Shown here piece by piece: positions 50,880 through 60,941 of a stretch of 64,000 nucleotides of DNA (position 1 is the stretch's first letter; each line of letters starts with the position of its first letter). The DNA comes from Stentor coeruleus (lineage: Eukaryota > Ciliophora > Heterotrichea > Heterotrichida > Stentoridae). The DNA lies in NCBI GenBank assembly GCA_001970955.1, contig MPUH01000210.1, forward strand, positions 1-64,000, in the 5' to 3' direction. The position numbers were made by a program, and so were the translations under genes. Below the pieces are notes generated by a model. That model made no database searches. It was given only the letters and a program-made list of their open reading frames with translations, and was not told the origin of the DNA.

Positions 50880-51849
50880 ATTAAGATAATTAGTTTTTAA
50901 TAAGATTTTTTATGGCTTTGATTTATGATTTATTTTATAAAGTTAGAGTAGAATTTTTGTGAGATTTAAGAATAGAAAGTTGGTTATTTACAATGGTTTT
51001 TATGTGTATGTAAAATGGGTAAATGGGAAGTTAAGTTTTTATTTTTATATCAAGTGAATCATTTTATGTTGGTAAAAAATTATTTTGGATATAATTTGAA
51101 GGAAAGGATTATGTGATATGCAATTAGTTTGCAGTTAAAAATATATAATAATAGGCTGAAAAACAAAAACTTGATAATTATTGTGAGTATAAAATATAAG
51201 GCAGATTGCATAAACAAGTAGAATTTACTCGAAAATAAATTTACAATGAATAAACTAAATAAAAACATGAAATAATGCTTGAAAAATTTGCAGATATTTT
51301 TAGCATAAAATAATATCATAAAGTTAATAGTTAAAGCTAAGATAATTAATTAGCATCAATCGGTAGACCTAAAAATATACCAACAAAAGGAGATCCTAAA
51401 CAAAATACCATTATACAAAAAAAAAGCACATCAAAAACAAAAACTTTTTAATATTAATAATTCCTAAATCTTCCTTCAAAAAACCCAAACACCCAAACTC
51501 TCCATCATTTCTCAAACACCACATACCACTAAAAGCCGCATTAAAACTCCATAAAATCCTAAATCCTCATTACCCACCTCTAAAAAAATCAATTCCCCAC
51601 ACCTTCTTCTCTTAGCCAAAAAAAAATCCATCCCTCACCTTCCTCTAACCTTTTTCAACTTTTAATGCACTTCCTCATAATAAAAATGTTTAAAATCCCC
51701 AAAAACTTCAACCTTCATATTCCCAAAAGAATTCATTAAATCCATATAAAACTTTATCACAAAAAAATCCAAAATCCCCATTCTTCAACAACTATCAGTA
51801 CTGTTAATCAGCCATACTTAAAATCGTAAACCTAATTATAAGTCAAAAA
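50880..51849. other. intergenic region, ~1 kb
   Basis: The region is T/G-rich just after the kinase gene (50880-51060), then plain AT-rich, then A/C-rich from 51430 to 51800. It leads into the decayed CK1 gene on the minus strand, for which the A/C-rich part would be the 3' flank. No other gene was recognised. Confidence 0.5.
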
Positions 51850-52645
51850 ACACACTTTTAAACAGCTTTTCACCTAAGAAAAATCAGTAACTTCATCAAA
51901 CTATAAAGTTCATGAGTATCTTATATACTCATCAAAATCTTCAGGAAGTCTTTAAAATATTTTTTCTATCATCAAACAACTTTTCATTTTAGCCACCATT
52001 CCTTTCTAGAATTTCGCCTTCAGACTTTAAACCTAACTAAGTTAATCAACTTTTAGTCAAATATATTATCACATACCCTACGTTTTATAAATCATCTCTT
52101 CTGCTCTGTTGGATCCTAAGATGGTATTTTTTTGACAATACCTTGTAATTCCAACACAAGGCTTATTTTCTTTATACACAATATGTCCTTCTTATCACAA
52201 TACATCCAAGCAAGGCCCAAAATCCTAAGATACACTAAAGTCTACTTGTTATTACACCAACAATAAAGCTATGGGATTTCATGTCTCTATGGATGATTAC
52301 TCGATCATGTACAAATCGGAAACTTTCTTATATCTAGACACTTAGCATGGCTACAGTTTTTATTGATAATTACCCTCACAGTTTATAAACAAACTTCATA
52401 TAGAAATGCCAAATAACTCCATAGCTGAAAAACCTACAATTACTTTAAACTTCGTAATCTTGTTCATAAATCTTGAAGATATCAACAACACCTTCAAGCT
52501 ATATGCAAAATCCGGCTTCTTCGATAAAATTGTCTTCATTTTTCTTCTTGATTTTCAAGACAATTCTCAGTCCACTAGTCTCATCTACTTCAAGTCAGAC
52601 TTCCCAAAAAATCCCTTCACTTTTTTTACGATAGTTTATAAAAAA
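51850..52645 (-). pseudogene. casein kinase 1 (CK1) pseudogene, full length but broken
   Basis: On the minus strand the CK1 order of motifs can be followed across two or more frames: near 52560-52620 a worn glycine loop and EVDETSGLRIVLKIKKKNED (matching the VAIK region); near 52275-52310 FVHDRVIIHRDMKS; near 52110-52190 HIVYKENKPCVGITRYCQKN, matching the HIPYRENK..TGTARYAS tract; near 52060-52110 QSRRDDL then GYVIIYL, the CK1 signature; near 51900-51960 LPEDFDEYIRY, matching LP.EF..Y..Y. Many stops and frame changes interrupt it, and the DFG region is gone. It is a decayed host kinase gene, not a processed relic that I can prove. It has no intact counterpart in the window. Confidence 0.85.
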
Positions 52646-52757
52646 ACCTGCTTTTTTCATGGTTATTTAGTATAAAACAAGCCTTAGAGAATAAGTTGTA
52701 AATAATCTTATACGAAACTTGAAATTTAAGTCGAGTAAATGTGGCTTATAATTAAAG

Positions 52758-55133
52758 ATGTCTGGCACAGAGATGGCTTATTTATACATAGGAGCATCAG
52801 CTGTAGTCGGATTAATCTATGGTGTTGTGCTTATTTTAGTCTTAGCTAGAGTTCCAGTTGGTGAGGAAAGAGGATATCATGGAAATGATGAAAGACATCT
52901 TAAAGACATGATTGGTATCAAGACTGAGACTAAGACAAGACACAATCATCACACTGGAGAAACTGATACATACGAAGAAGAAGTTGGACCATATCATGAC
53001 AGTTGGGAACAAGTTGTATGGACTTTAAATAAAATTGCTACAGCCGTCTCAAATGGTGCTATAGCTTTTTTAAAAGAAGAATACAAAATCCTAGCAGTTT
53101 TTATAGTAATCTTCGCTATCATCATAGCAACATTAGTTGATGAACTAGGAACATTCTGGACAACAGGCGCTTTTGTCCTTGGAGCTTTAACAAGTATTGT
53201 CTCAGGGTATATCGGAATGAAAGTTGCAGTATTTTCTAATTGTAGAACAGCATATAGTGCTATTAATAAAGAACATGGGCTTACAAGAGCTTTTAGAGTT
53301 GCATTTAGAGGTGGAGCTGTTCTTGGTTTTATCTTAACTTCATTAGGTCTATTAAACCTAGCAATTCTCTTATCAATTTATCATTATTTCTATCTTAATG
53401 ATAGTGATGAAAATGATATTAAAAGACAAGAAACATTAAGAAAACTATATGAAAACCTTGCTGGTTATGGTCTTGGAGGTTCGACTATTGCTATGTTTGG
53501 AAGAGTAGGTGGAGGTATTTATACCAAAGCTGCTGATGTTGGTGCTGACCTTGCTGGAAAAGTTGAAGCTGGTCTTGAAGAAGATGATCCACGTAATGCT
53601 GCTACTATTGCTGATAATGTTGGAGATAATGTTGGGGATATCGCTGGTATGGGATCTGATCTTTTTGGTAGTTTCGCTGAAAGTACATGTGCTGCACTTG
53701 TTGTCTCTGCAACATCTCCTCAAATTGCTGATAATTATGTAGCTATGCTTTTCCCTCTTATGATCTCAGCTACAGGTATCTTTGTTTGTATTATCACTTC
53801 CTTCTTTGCTACTCATATCATGGAAGTAGACAAACCTGAGAAAATCGAAAAGACTTTGAAATACCAATTGATTATATCAACAATCCTACTTACCCCAGCT
53901 CTTTGGGCTTTATCCTGGTATATCCTCCCAAGAACTTTTGATTTCATTGATATCCATAAAGCTATTGAATGTGCTGATAAAATTGTTAACATAACTAATA
54001 CTGATATTCAAACTTGTATCACAGACAACATCCATCTTCATGATGTTCAATATTGGCATGCTTTTGTTTGTATCATCTGTGGTCTTTGGTCTGGGCTTAT
54101 AATTGGTTTTATAACTGAATATTATACTTCTCATTCATATAGCCCAGTACGTGAAGTTGCTGAAAGTTGTAGAACTGGTGCTGCTACTGATATAATCTAT
54201 GGCTTAGCTTTAGGTTATCTTTCATGTATTGTCCCAACAATATGTCTTGGAGTGACTATTTATTTCTCATTCAAGCTTTCAAGTATGTATGGTATTGCCC
54301 TTGCTGCCCTTGGTATGCTTTCTAACTTAGCTATTGCCCTTGCTATTGATGGTTATGGACCAATTTCTGATAATGCTGGAGGTATGGTTGAGATGATCCA
54401 CCTCAAAAAAGAAGTCAGAGCTAAAACTGATGCTCTTGATGCTGCTGGTAACACAACTGCTGCTATAGGAAAAGGTTTCGCTATTGGTAGTGCTGCTTTA
54501 GTCTCATTAGCTTTATTCGGTGCTTTTATTACAAGAGCTAATCTTGGTGAAGTTAATATCCTTCAACCATTACAATTCGCCGGGTTACTTGTTGGTGCTA
54601 TGCTTCCTTATGCCTTTTCAGCTTTTACTATGAAAAGTGTTGGTAAAGCAGCTAATCAAATGGTTATGGAAGTTCGAAGACAATTCCAAGAAATGCATAA
54701 GAATCCATCATATGAACCAGAATATGAAAAATGTGTTGCAATATCAACACAAGCTGCACTTAAAGAAATGATACTTCCTGGATGTATGGTTATATTTACA
54801 CCTATTGTTACTGGATTTTTGTTTGGGTCTAATGCTGTTGCTGGTTTATTAGCTGGAATTTTAGTTTCTGGTGTTCAAATGGCTACTTCTAGTGCTAATT
54901 CTGGTGGTGCTTGGGATAATGCTAAGAAGTATATTGAAGGAGAGAATTTGGTTAAGAAGAGTGACCCAAGCTTTAAAGAAATTAAAGCTGCTGCTGTAAC
55001 TGGAGATACTGTTGGTGACCCGATGAAAGATACTTCTGGACCAAGTTTGAACATTTTGGTTAAGCTTTCAGCTATTATTTCGTTGGTGTTTGGAGGCTTT
55101 TTCGCTAAGTATGGAGGAATTATCGTAGCTTAA
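52758..55133 (+). CDS. membrane-bound H+-translocating pyrophosphatase (V-PPase, K+-dependent type)
   Basis: The 791-residue protein has about 16 membrane segments. The substrate-binding signature near 258-300 is complete (DVGADLAGKVE, EDDPRNAATIADNVGDNVGD, then GMGSDLFGS). The second acidic cluster sits near 530-545 (DGYGPISDNAGGM), followed by DALDAAGNTTAAIGKG. The residue after GNTTA is Ala rather than Lys, which is typical of the K+-dependent class. The C-terminal NSGGAWDNAKKYIE and TGDTVGDPMKDTSGPS are also intact. The enzyme couples PPi hydrolysis to proton pumping into acidic vacuoles or acidocalcisomes. An extra charged loop lies near 40-90. TATAAT is just before the ATG. Vertebrates lack this enzyme; alveolates and plants have it. 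Confidence 0.96.
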   Translation: MSGTEMAYLYIGASAVVGLIYGVVLILVLARVPVGEERGYHGNDERHLKDMIGIKTETKTRHNHHTGETDTYEEEVGPYHDSWEQVVWTLNKIATAVSNGAIAFLKEEYKILAVFIVIFAIIIATLVDELGTFWTTGAFVLGALTSIVSGYIGMKVAVFSNCRTAYSAINKEHGLTRAFRVAFRGGAVLGFILTSLGLLNLAILLSIYHYFYLNDSDENDIKRQETLRKLYENLAGYGLGGSTIAMFGRVGGGIYTKAADVGADLAGKVEAGLEEDDPRNAATIADNVGDNVGDIAGMGSDLFGSFAESTCAALVVSATSPQIADNYVAMLFPLMISATGIFVCIITSFFATHIMEVDKPEKIEKTLKYQLIISTILLTPALWALSWYILPRTFDFIDIHKAIECADKIVNITNTDIQTCITDNIHLHDVQYWHAFVCIICGLWSGLIIGFITEYYTSHSYSPVREVAESCRTGAATDIIYGLALGYLSCIVPTICLGVTIYFSFKLSSMYGIALAALGMLSNLAIALAIDGYGPISDNAGGMVEMIHLKKEVRAKTDALDAAGNTTAAIGKGFAIGSAALVSLALFGAFITRANLGEVNILQPLQFAGLLVGAMLPYAFSAFTMKSVGKAANQMVMEVRRQFQEMHKNPSYEPEYEKCVAISTQAALKEMILPGCMVIFTPIVTGFLFGSNAVAGLLAGILVSGVQMATSSANSGGAWDNAKKYIEGENLVKKSDPSFKEIKAAAVTGDTVGDPMKDTSGPSLNILVKLSAIISLVFGGFFAKYGGIIVA

Positions 55134-55831
55134 TAAGTTAGGAAGATTAAGAATTTAGGAGTTTAGGAATTTTGTGCATGAAGGGTTTTGTGTGGAAAAA
55201 GGCTTGGGATGAGGAGTTTGGTTTATCCTTTGTTGTGGTGGATGTGCTTTTTTTATTAAAAAATGCTTATAAGCTAGTGGTATTTTTTAATTTTGGAAGG
55301 GGATAATTTACATAAAGTTTGTCCTAAGCTAGATTTTTTTGTAATTTTTATATCAATAGTTTATGTAGTTATCCTCATCAAATTGATCAATCATATTTCC
55401 AGTCTTATTCAATTTTAAATTCTTTTAATATAAAAAATAATCATTTTTATAATATTTCAAACCTAAAACTCCCAAAACCAAAAAAAAAAACTCTAGGAAA
55501 CTGATAAAAAAAATTCATAGTCGGGCCAAGTCTTTAAATTTACTACCAAAACAATTTATTGATATTTAAAAGAAAAATAAAAATTCCAGCTTGCATAATA
55601 TTTACAAATAACTCCTCTATTCTATTGTCTACCCTAAATTTTATTAACTCTCTACCTTTAAAATTCAACCTTATCACAACACATAAAATTTTTTACCATA
55701 TCTTTAAACATATCATAAATAAAACTTCTTTATACCTCTCTTATAAAACCCAATCAAATATCCTCACCTTTAATTTATTTATACCTTACTCATCTATCAT
55801 ATAAAAGTCAGCCAATAGTTTCCATTTAAAA
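55134..55831. other. convergent intergenic region
   Basis: The left third is T/G-rich (3' flank of the pyrophosphatase) and the right half (55480-55820) is A/C-rich (3' flank of the minus-strand TBC gene). An 81-residue open frame in the right half mirrors base composition only. Confidence 0.6.
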
Positions 55832-56836
55832 TTATTTTAAGTGGCTGGGAGAATTGTTGAACCACGAGAAGTAAATATAAGCTTGAGACAACAATTCTTC
55901 TATATCTCTCTCATGCCATGCATCAGTAGGAAGATTTTGCAAAAATGTGAGGATTTCGTTAAAACTTGCTTTTCTCAATGTTTCCTTCCATTTTAATATA
56001 AGGGATACCGCAACATACATGCTTAAAATCCTAAACCCATCACCAATCGATAAAAACCCATCCCACAAGCGGAATAGCAAATTCAAAGGAAACTCTCTTA
56101 TAAACATACAATTAAGCCACCTGAAGCTAAAATGAATCATTTCCAATTGTTCATCTCTCAAATGCTGCATCAATTGTTGGTCAATCCTCAACAAAATATC
56201 CTGTATTTTTAACAGCGCTACCTGTATCCCAGTTGATGATGGGAAGAAATAATCAAGTATCGAATCTACAACATTAGATAAGCACCAATAAACATCAGCC
56301 TCAATATCCCTAAGTTCAATAGGTAAATTCCCATGTTCACAAAGTACATTAAAATCACATAAAGGGGTTAAAAATACTAATAAAAATATTGAGCAAAGAT
56401 CATTTATACCTTGAACATATCCACTAACAGGATGTCTTATAGCCCAAATATATAATATTCTTCTAAGCATTTCTTGTATTTCTTGAGTTTTAAATATAGG
56501 AATAGAGCTTTGTGTCCTTGGAATATCATCATTTATTTGTTTAAGGTCAATTATATGTTTTTCTGTTTGATGTTCTGATCTAGCATCGTAAATCTGTGTA
56601 CAGTAATGAAAGTATTCAGTTCTTTTACGATCTAATAAAAGTTCTCTACGGCTTAAATTGGTAGGAAGATACCCGATTAAAAGCTTCCATACAGTAGATC
56701 GATTTTTGTCATCTACTCCATGCCAGATTAGTCCTCGGAGTTTGTTTAGGTCACAGTCTTCAGCGTGAAGTTCTTTGAGGATCTGCTGGTTCCGCCTCGA
56801 GGTTAATGATGAGTCTTTTTTTTCCTCTTGGGCCAT
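55832..56836 (-). CDS. TBC-domain Rab GTPase-activating protein (TBC1D22/Gyp1-like)
   Basis: The protein has 334 residues, nearly all TBC domain (about 35-310). It starts LRGLIWHGVDDKNRSTVWKL and keeps both catalytic fingers: INDDIPRT (IxxDxxR, the Arg finger) near 108-115 and GYVQGINDL (YxQ) near 143-151. The tract RTEYFHYCTQIYDAR with DIPRT and WAIRHPVSGYVQG is most like TBC1D22/Gyp1, which acts on Golgi Rabs. It should be an active GAP, in contrast to the TBC1D31-like protein at 10759-13053. It is divergent from the ABHD17-like gene with 86 bp between starts. Confidence 0.9.
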   Translation of the reverse strand: MAQEEKKDSSLTSRRNQQILKELHAEDCDLNKLRGLIWHGVDDKNRSTVWKLLIGYLPTNLSRRELLLDRKRTEYFHYCTQIYDARSEHQTEKHIIDLKQINDDIPRTQSSIPIFKTQEIQEMLRRILYIWAIRHPVSGYVQGINDLCSIFLLVFLTPLCDFNVLCEHGNLPIELRDIEADVYWCLSNVVDSILDYFFPSSTGIQVALLKIQDILLRIDQQLMQHLRDEQLEMIHFSFRWLNCMFIREFPLNLLFRLWDGFLSIGDGFRILSMYVAVSLILKWKETLRKASFNEILTFLQNLPTDAWHERDIEELLSQAYIYFSWFNNSPSHLK

Positions 56837-56922
56837 AGCGAGTAGATATATGAATATTTAGAATAAGTTCCCTTTTTTGAATAGCATACAGGGATATGAA
56901 ATGGAAAATATCGTGGAAATAA

Positions 56923-57651
56923 ATGGGGTGTTCTGTAACTAGTTTAGTTTTCCAGCCACCTGGACCAAAAAAACGAGCGCCTTCATATTCGATATATCTT
57001 GAAACTGAGTCTGGGAATAAAGTTCCAGCTAAATTCTTTAACTTAGGTCGTGAGTATACAATCTTGATGTCTCATGGTAATGCTGAAGATATAAACCAAG
57101 TTGAAGATTGGGTGAATAAAACTTTGATTCATAGCGTAAATGCTAATGTTATGATATATGAGTACTCAGGGTACTTTAATCGTGATATTGAACCTAGTGA
57201 AGAGTTTGTGTATACTGATGCAGAGGCAGCTTTTGGGTTTTTAGTCAATGTTATAAAAATCCAAACTAAAAAAATTGTCTTGTATGGGAGATCGCTTGGA
57301 TCAGGACCATGTTGTTATTTGGCTGAGAAATATGATGTTGGAGGGCTGATATTGCAAACACCACTTAGCTCTATATATAGAGTTATACTTGATTTTAGGT
57401 TTACTCTACCTGGGGATATGTTCCCGAATATTGATCGTATTGGGAAAGTTAGATGCCCGATGCTTATTATTCATGGGACTAGGGATGAAATCGTCCCAAT
57501 GCAACACTCTGTCGACCTGTATGAAGCATGCAAAAGCCAACACAAGTACAATTACTATGTAGAAGGAGCTGGACATAATAATATAGAAAGCATAGCTGGA
57601 GGGAAACTATTTGAAAGCATGCAAAATTTCGTAGAGTTTTTAAAAACTTAG
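56923..57651 (+). CDS. ABHD17-like serine hydrolase (putative protein depalmitoylase)
   Basis: The 242-residue protein begins MGCSVTSLVFQPP, followed by an alpha/beta-hydrolase fold. It has SHGNAEDINQV (the ABHD17 HGNA.D tract), YEYSGY, the nucleophile elbow GRSLGSG (Ser near 125), LQTPLSSIYRV, the acid in HGTRDEIVP and the His in GAGHNNIE. All catalytic residues are present. ABHD17 enzymes remove palmitate from membrane-bound proteins. They have a cysteine-rich acylated N-terminus; here only one Cys at position 3 with a possible Gly2 myristoyl site serves. It would oppose the DHHC transferase at 13369-14211. The family is found in most eukaryotes. Confidence 0.9.
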   Translation: MGCSVTSLVFQPPGPKKRAPSYSIYLETESGNKVPAKFFNLGREYTILMSHGNAEDINQVEDWVNKTLIHSVNANVMIYEYSGYFNRDIEPSEEFVYTDAEAAFGFLVNVIKIQTKKIVLYGRSLGSGPCCYLAEKYDVGGLILQTPLSSIYRVILDFRFTLPGDMFPNIDRIGKVRCPMLIIHGTRDEIVPMQHSVDLYEACKSQHKYNYYVEGAGHNNIESIAGGKLFESMQNFVEFLKT

Positions 57652-57870
57652 ATAACTTATACAATATAAACAAAATCATACATCATTCTATAACTGTATG
57701 ATAATAACATAATATAAAAGAAAAATCTCTACATAATTATAATAAAACCCATATAGATTTAAAATATTATATAACAGCATATGATTTAAAGATAAAAATA
57801 CTATGAAAATTGACTAGAAAACGCAGGCAATTTATGGAATAAAGATGTATTAAAATATTAATTTAAAACA

Positions 57871-60800
57871 ATGGCAACGCATCTGGAAACTTTGCTTACC
57901 AATCTTCAAATTCCAAAAATAGTTTTGAACCAAATACCACAAACATGTAAGTCTTCACAAGTCACAGGAAGGAAAATAAACAATGGAAGCTATACTCTTA
58001 AATCTAAAAAGGTTGAGAAAATCTACCCTAATGTCATCCTTTTATCGCATTATGTGAAAAAAAAGCCTGAGTCAACAAAATCATTGACTTTTAGAAAATC
58101 CCCAGGCAGGAGTTTGAGTTTGAACAAAATCGTCCCAGAAAAGGAACTTTTTGAAGAAAAATTGAAGTACCCACATTATATATCCCCACCAAGACACATG
58201 AAAATCAAAAAAGAAAAACACAAACAAGTAAGCCAAATAATTGAAAGCCCACTAAAAAGTCCAAAAAAGTCTTCAATGCTAAAATCTTTATTAACAGAAA
58301 GCTTATGTCGTATATTACAAGAAAAGCAAGAATCATTACGGAAAGAACATGAAGAGAAAATTAGATGCGAGACTAAAAGAGAAAAACTTAAACTTACAAA
58401 CCTAAAGATAAGAAAAAAAAACTCGAAACATAAAAAAAGCTGCGATCTTAAACACCCTAAGCCTTGGGGTGCAAATCAAAGGTTATTCAAAGAGTCATCT
58501 GATAGTAAATATAGTGATACATGTGAAGCTAGAGTTAAGAATAAAATTGATAGAGAAGGGCTAAGAAGAGAAGGGAGGAAAAATATTGGACTAGATCTTT
58601 ATCCGAACATTCGAATAAAACCGAAAAAAATCGATAAATCCGATGAGCAAATTAAAACCAAGCGCAGTCCTGACCCAAGTATAATTTCCTATATGAAACA
58701 AAAAAGGAAAACAAAACGTGTTGCTGAGTTACAAAGCAAACTAGAAGAAACACTTAAAGAACGTGAAAGAGTCCATGCGCTGATAAAACTCGATAAAATA
58801 CGACGAAAAAAAAACCCAACAAAAAAGAAAAAAAAGAAACAACAGAAATCTTACTGGAAAGCTAATGAAGAAAAATCACCTAATAAACCGATTATATCAA
58901 CTGAAAAAAGAGAAAAACATATAACATCAGCTACACAAGATACAAACCGTGAGAACTCAGAAGATCATCGACAATCTATAACTGAAAAACTTAAAGTACT
59001 TAAAGATCGTGTTTTACATACACAAAGTTTGTTAAAAAATCAAGCTGCTACAACAATTCAAAGATGGTTTAGGGCTAATAAACAGAAATTTAGCTCAATG
59101 CAAGTTATGTGTTTTGAAGATTCTTTAGAATCAGGTTCAAAAAGTGATGTAAATTCAGGAGAATGGATTGGAATTGATTTATTGCTTGGTATGCCTATAG
59201 AGAAAAGTGAGATGGTTCAAAGTTTTGAGAAAAAAATGCAGGAAAGACATTCAGAAATTAAACGAAGGGTGCATTCGTTGGATAATAATGATAGTAGTGA
59301 CTTGTTTAAAAATGAAGATTTGGGTGGGTCTAATGAAGTTAGTAATCCAGAATCTTTGATCTCAGTGAAAATTGTTGAAAACGAAGACCCCAAGCCCAAA
59401 ACCGCGCATAGAGTGCCCCCTTTAGCCTTAGGGACAATCATTTCTAAAAGTTCAAGCGAACTAGAGTCTAGTTCAAAATATATCCAAAACTCTTTACCAA
59501 GCGACATAACTCACAAAGAAGAAAACAAAAAAAGTATTAATGAACCCCAAAGCAGTAGCGACAATAAAAGCCAAGTTAATTCCTCAAATTCATTTGATTC
59601 ATTATCCTCTAATCCTTCTAGTCCTTCTCATAGTGAATCTAGTAAAATTATCCGAGAATCATCAAAATCTGAAACTTCAAGTAGCATCGAAAATTCTTTA
59701 CATTCATTTCACTCAAACGAATCCGATAATTCGATCAGAACCTGTAAATCTCAATCAACTGATAGGTTAAATAATTTCAATGCTAAATACCCAGAAATAA
59801 CACATAAAATAAGCCCAAGCCCTGAAGATCTTAATATTCAAAGTAAATCTCAACATGTAATAGAACCAGAAAGCCCTGATTCTAGTATAGAAAATATAAA
59901 AGACCATGAGTTATCATCTGAAGATAGTTCTGAATCTCAAAATCCTGAAAAGATATTAAGAAGTATATTATCAAGAAATCCACCTCCAATGCCTTATGTT
60001 GTAATAGAAAGGCCAGTTTTTACTTTAATCTCAGAGCCTGGGAGTTCAGATGATGATCCAACTAAAGACCTTGGCTTTTATTCAAACATCAATCCAGCGA
60101 CCCCAAAATCAGAAGATAAAACTCCATTATCAGACACAGACTTCCTCAACAATTTCGACCTTAAAATCCTCAATTTAATCCAAGATGAAATCAAACTATA
60201 TCTTGAAACCATACCTTTCAGCACATCAGAAAAACCAGTCAATCCACAAAAATCCTTCATTGAAGAATACCTAAAAAACCTTGAATCTTTTCTCATAAAA
60301 ACCGAAGAAGAAACTTTAGAACTTATAAACACCCCATCATATACCGAACCACTTTTAAAACTTGAAACCCTTCAAACCACTGAAATAGGTAAATTCCTAA
60401 AATACCCAACACTTGAACTTATTCTCCCCCCAGATCTAAGTTCAGACCTTAAAAAACTTTTAAACCCAAATGAAATCCCATCAAAACAAATCTACCTCCA
60501 ATTAATATTTGATTGTATAAATGAATCATTAAATCATATAAGACCATTTGGGATTAAAGGTATGCCTGATCCTTGGAGCTTAACATGCTGTACACTTTAT
60601 GGTGAAGGGCAATTAAAAGTTGTTATTGAAAAAATAAAAAAAATCTTATATCGCTGGGAATGTGTTCATGCAGGAACATATCCAGATGAAAACTGTATAA
60701 ATGATGATGAGAAATTACAGAAACTTAGAGAAGATAAATTGGCTTTATTTTTATCACAAGGTATACAAGATGATGAGATAAGATGGTTAGAATATGAAGA

Positions 60801-60915
60801 AGAAGAGACTCAAGTGAAAATTGATATGTCTGATTTGGTTTTTGATATTATAGTTGATGAAACTGCAGAGTTACTTAGTGACAATTTTTCAATTTTTTTA
60901 AAGAGAGAAGATTAA
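57871..60915 (+). CDS. large IQ-motif, low-complexity protein, probably cytoskeletal or centrosomal
   Basis: The protein has 1014 residues. The N-terminal half is basic with repeated RK-rich coiled stretches (about 150-330). A single IQ motif (AATTIQRWFRANKQ, near 390-403) suggests calmodulin or centrin binding. A long Ser/Asn/Glu-rich disordered region follows (about 430-730). The last ~270 residues are folded and helical (about 745-1014), including KGMPDPWSL and a terminal acidic-helix segment (DEIRWLEYEEEE, then DLVFDIIVDETAELL). That ending resembles the C-terminal module of CEP350/TRM-type (DUF4378-like) microtubule-organising proteins; the resemblance is weak and by eye. It is convergent with the next gene, with 26 bp between stops. 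Confidence 0.7.
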   Translation: MATHLETLLTNLQIPKIVLNQIPQTCKSSQVTGRKINNGSYTLKSKKVEKIYPNVILLSHYVKKKPESTKSLTFRKSPGRSLSLNKIVPEKELFEEKLKYPHYISPPRHMKIKKEKHKQVSQIIESPLKSPKKSSMLKSLLTESLCRILQEKQESLRKEHEEKIRCETKREKLKLTNLKIRKKNSKHKKSCDLKHPKPWGANQRLFKESSDSKYSDTCEARVKNKIDREGLRREGRKNIGLDLYPNIRIKPKKIDKSDEQIKTKRSPDPSIISYMKQKRKTKRVAELQSKLEETLKERERVHALIKLDKIRRKKNPTKKKKKKQQKSYWKANEEKSPNKPIISTEKREKHITSATQDTNRENSEDHRQSITEKLKVLKDRVLHTQSLLKNQAATTIQRWFRANKQKFSSMQVMCFEDSLESGSKSDVNSGEWIGIDLLLGMPIEKSEMVQSFEKKMQERHSEIKRRVHSLDNNDSSDLFKNEDLGGSNEVSNPESLISVKIVENEDPKPKTAHRVPPLALGTIISKSSSELESSSKYIQNSLPSDITHKEENKKSINEPQSSSDNKSQVNSSNSFDSLSSNPSSPSHSESSKIIRESSKSETSSSIENSLHSFHSNESDNSIRTCKSQSTDRLNNFNAKYPEITHKISPSPEDLNIQSKSQHVIEPESPDSSIENIKDHELSSEDSSESQNPEKILRSILSRNPPPMPYVVIERPVFTLISEPGSSDDDPTKDLGFYSNINPATPKSEDKTPLSDTDFLNNFDLKILNLIQDEIKLYLETIPFSTSEKPVNPQKSFIEEYLKNLESFLIKTEEETLELINTPSYTEPLLKLETLQTTEIGKFLKYPTLELILPPDLSSDLKKLLNPNEIPSKQIYLQLIFDCINESLNHIRPFGIKGMPDPWSLTCCTLYGEGQLKVVIEKIKKILYRWECVHAGTYPDENCINDDEKLQKLREDKLALFLSQGIQDDEIRWLEYEEEETQVKIDMSDLVFDIIVDETAELLSDNFSIFLKRED

Positions 60916-60941
60916 ATATAATAATGATTAAATATGATTAA

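Noticed and set aside
52406-52675. 89-codon open frame on the plus strand
   Set aside because: It is antisense to the decayed CK1 gene, which explains the open frame.
55559-55804. 81-codon open frame in a convergent spacer
   Set aside because: The composition is that of the A/C-rich 3' flank, and there is no gene-like feature.
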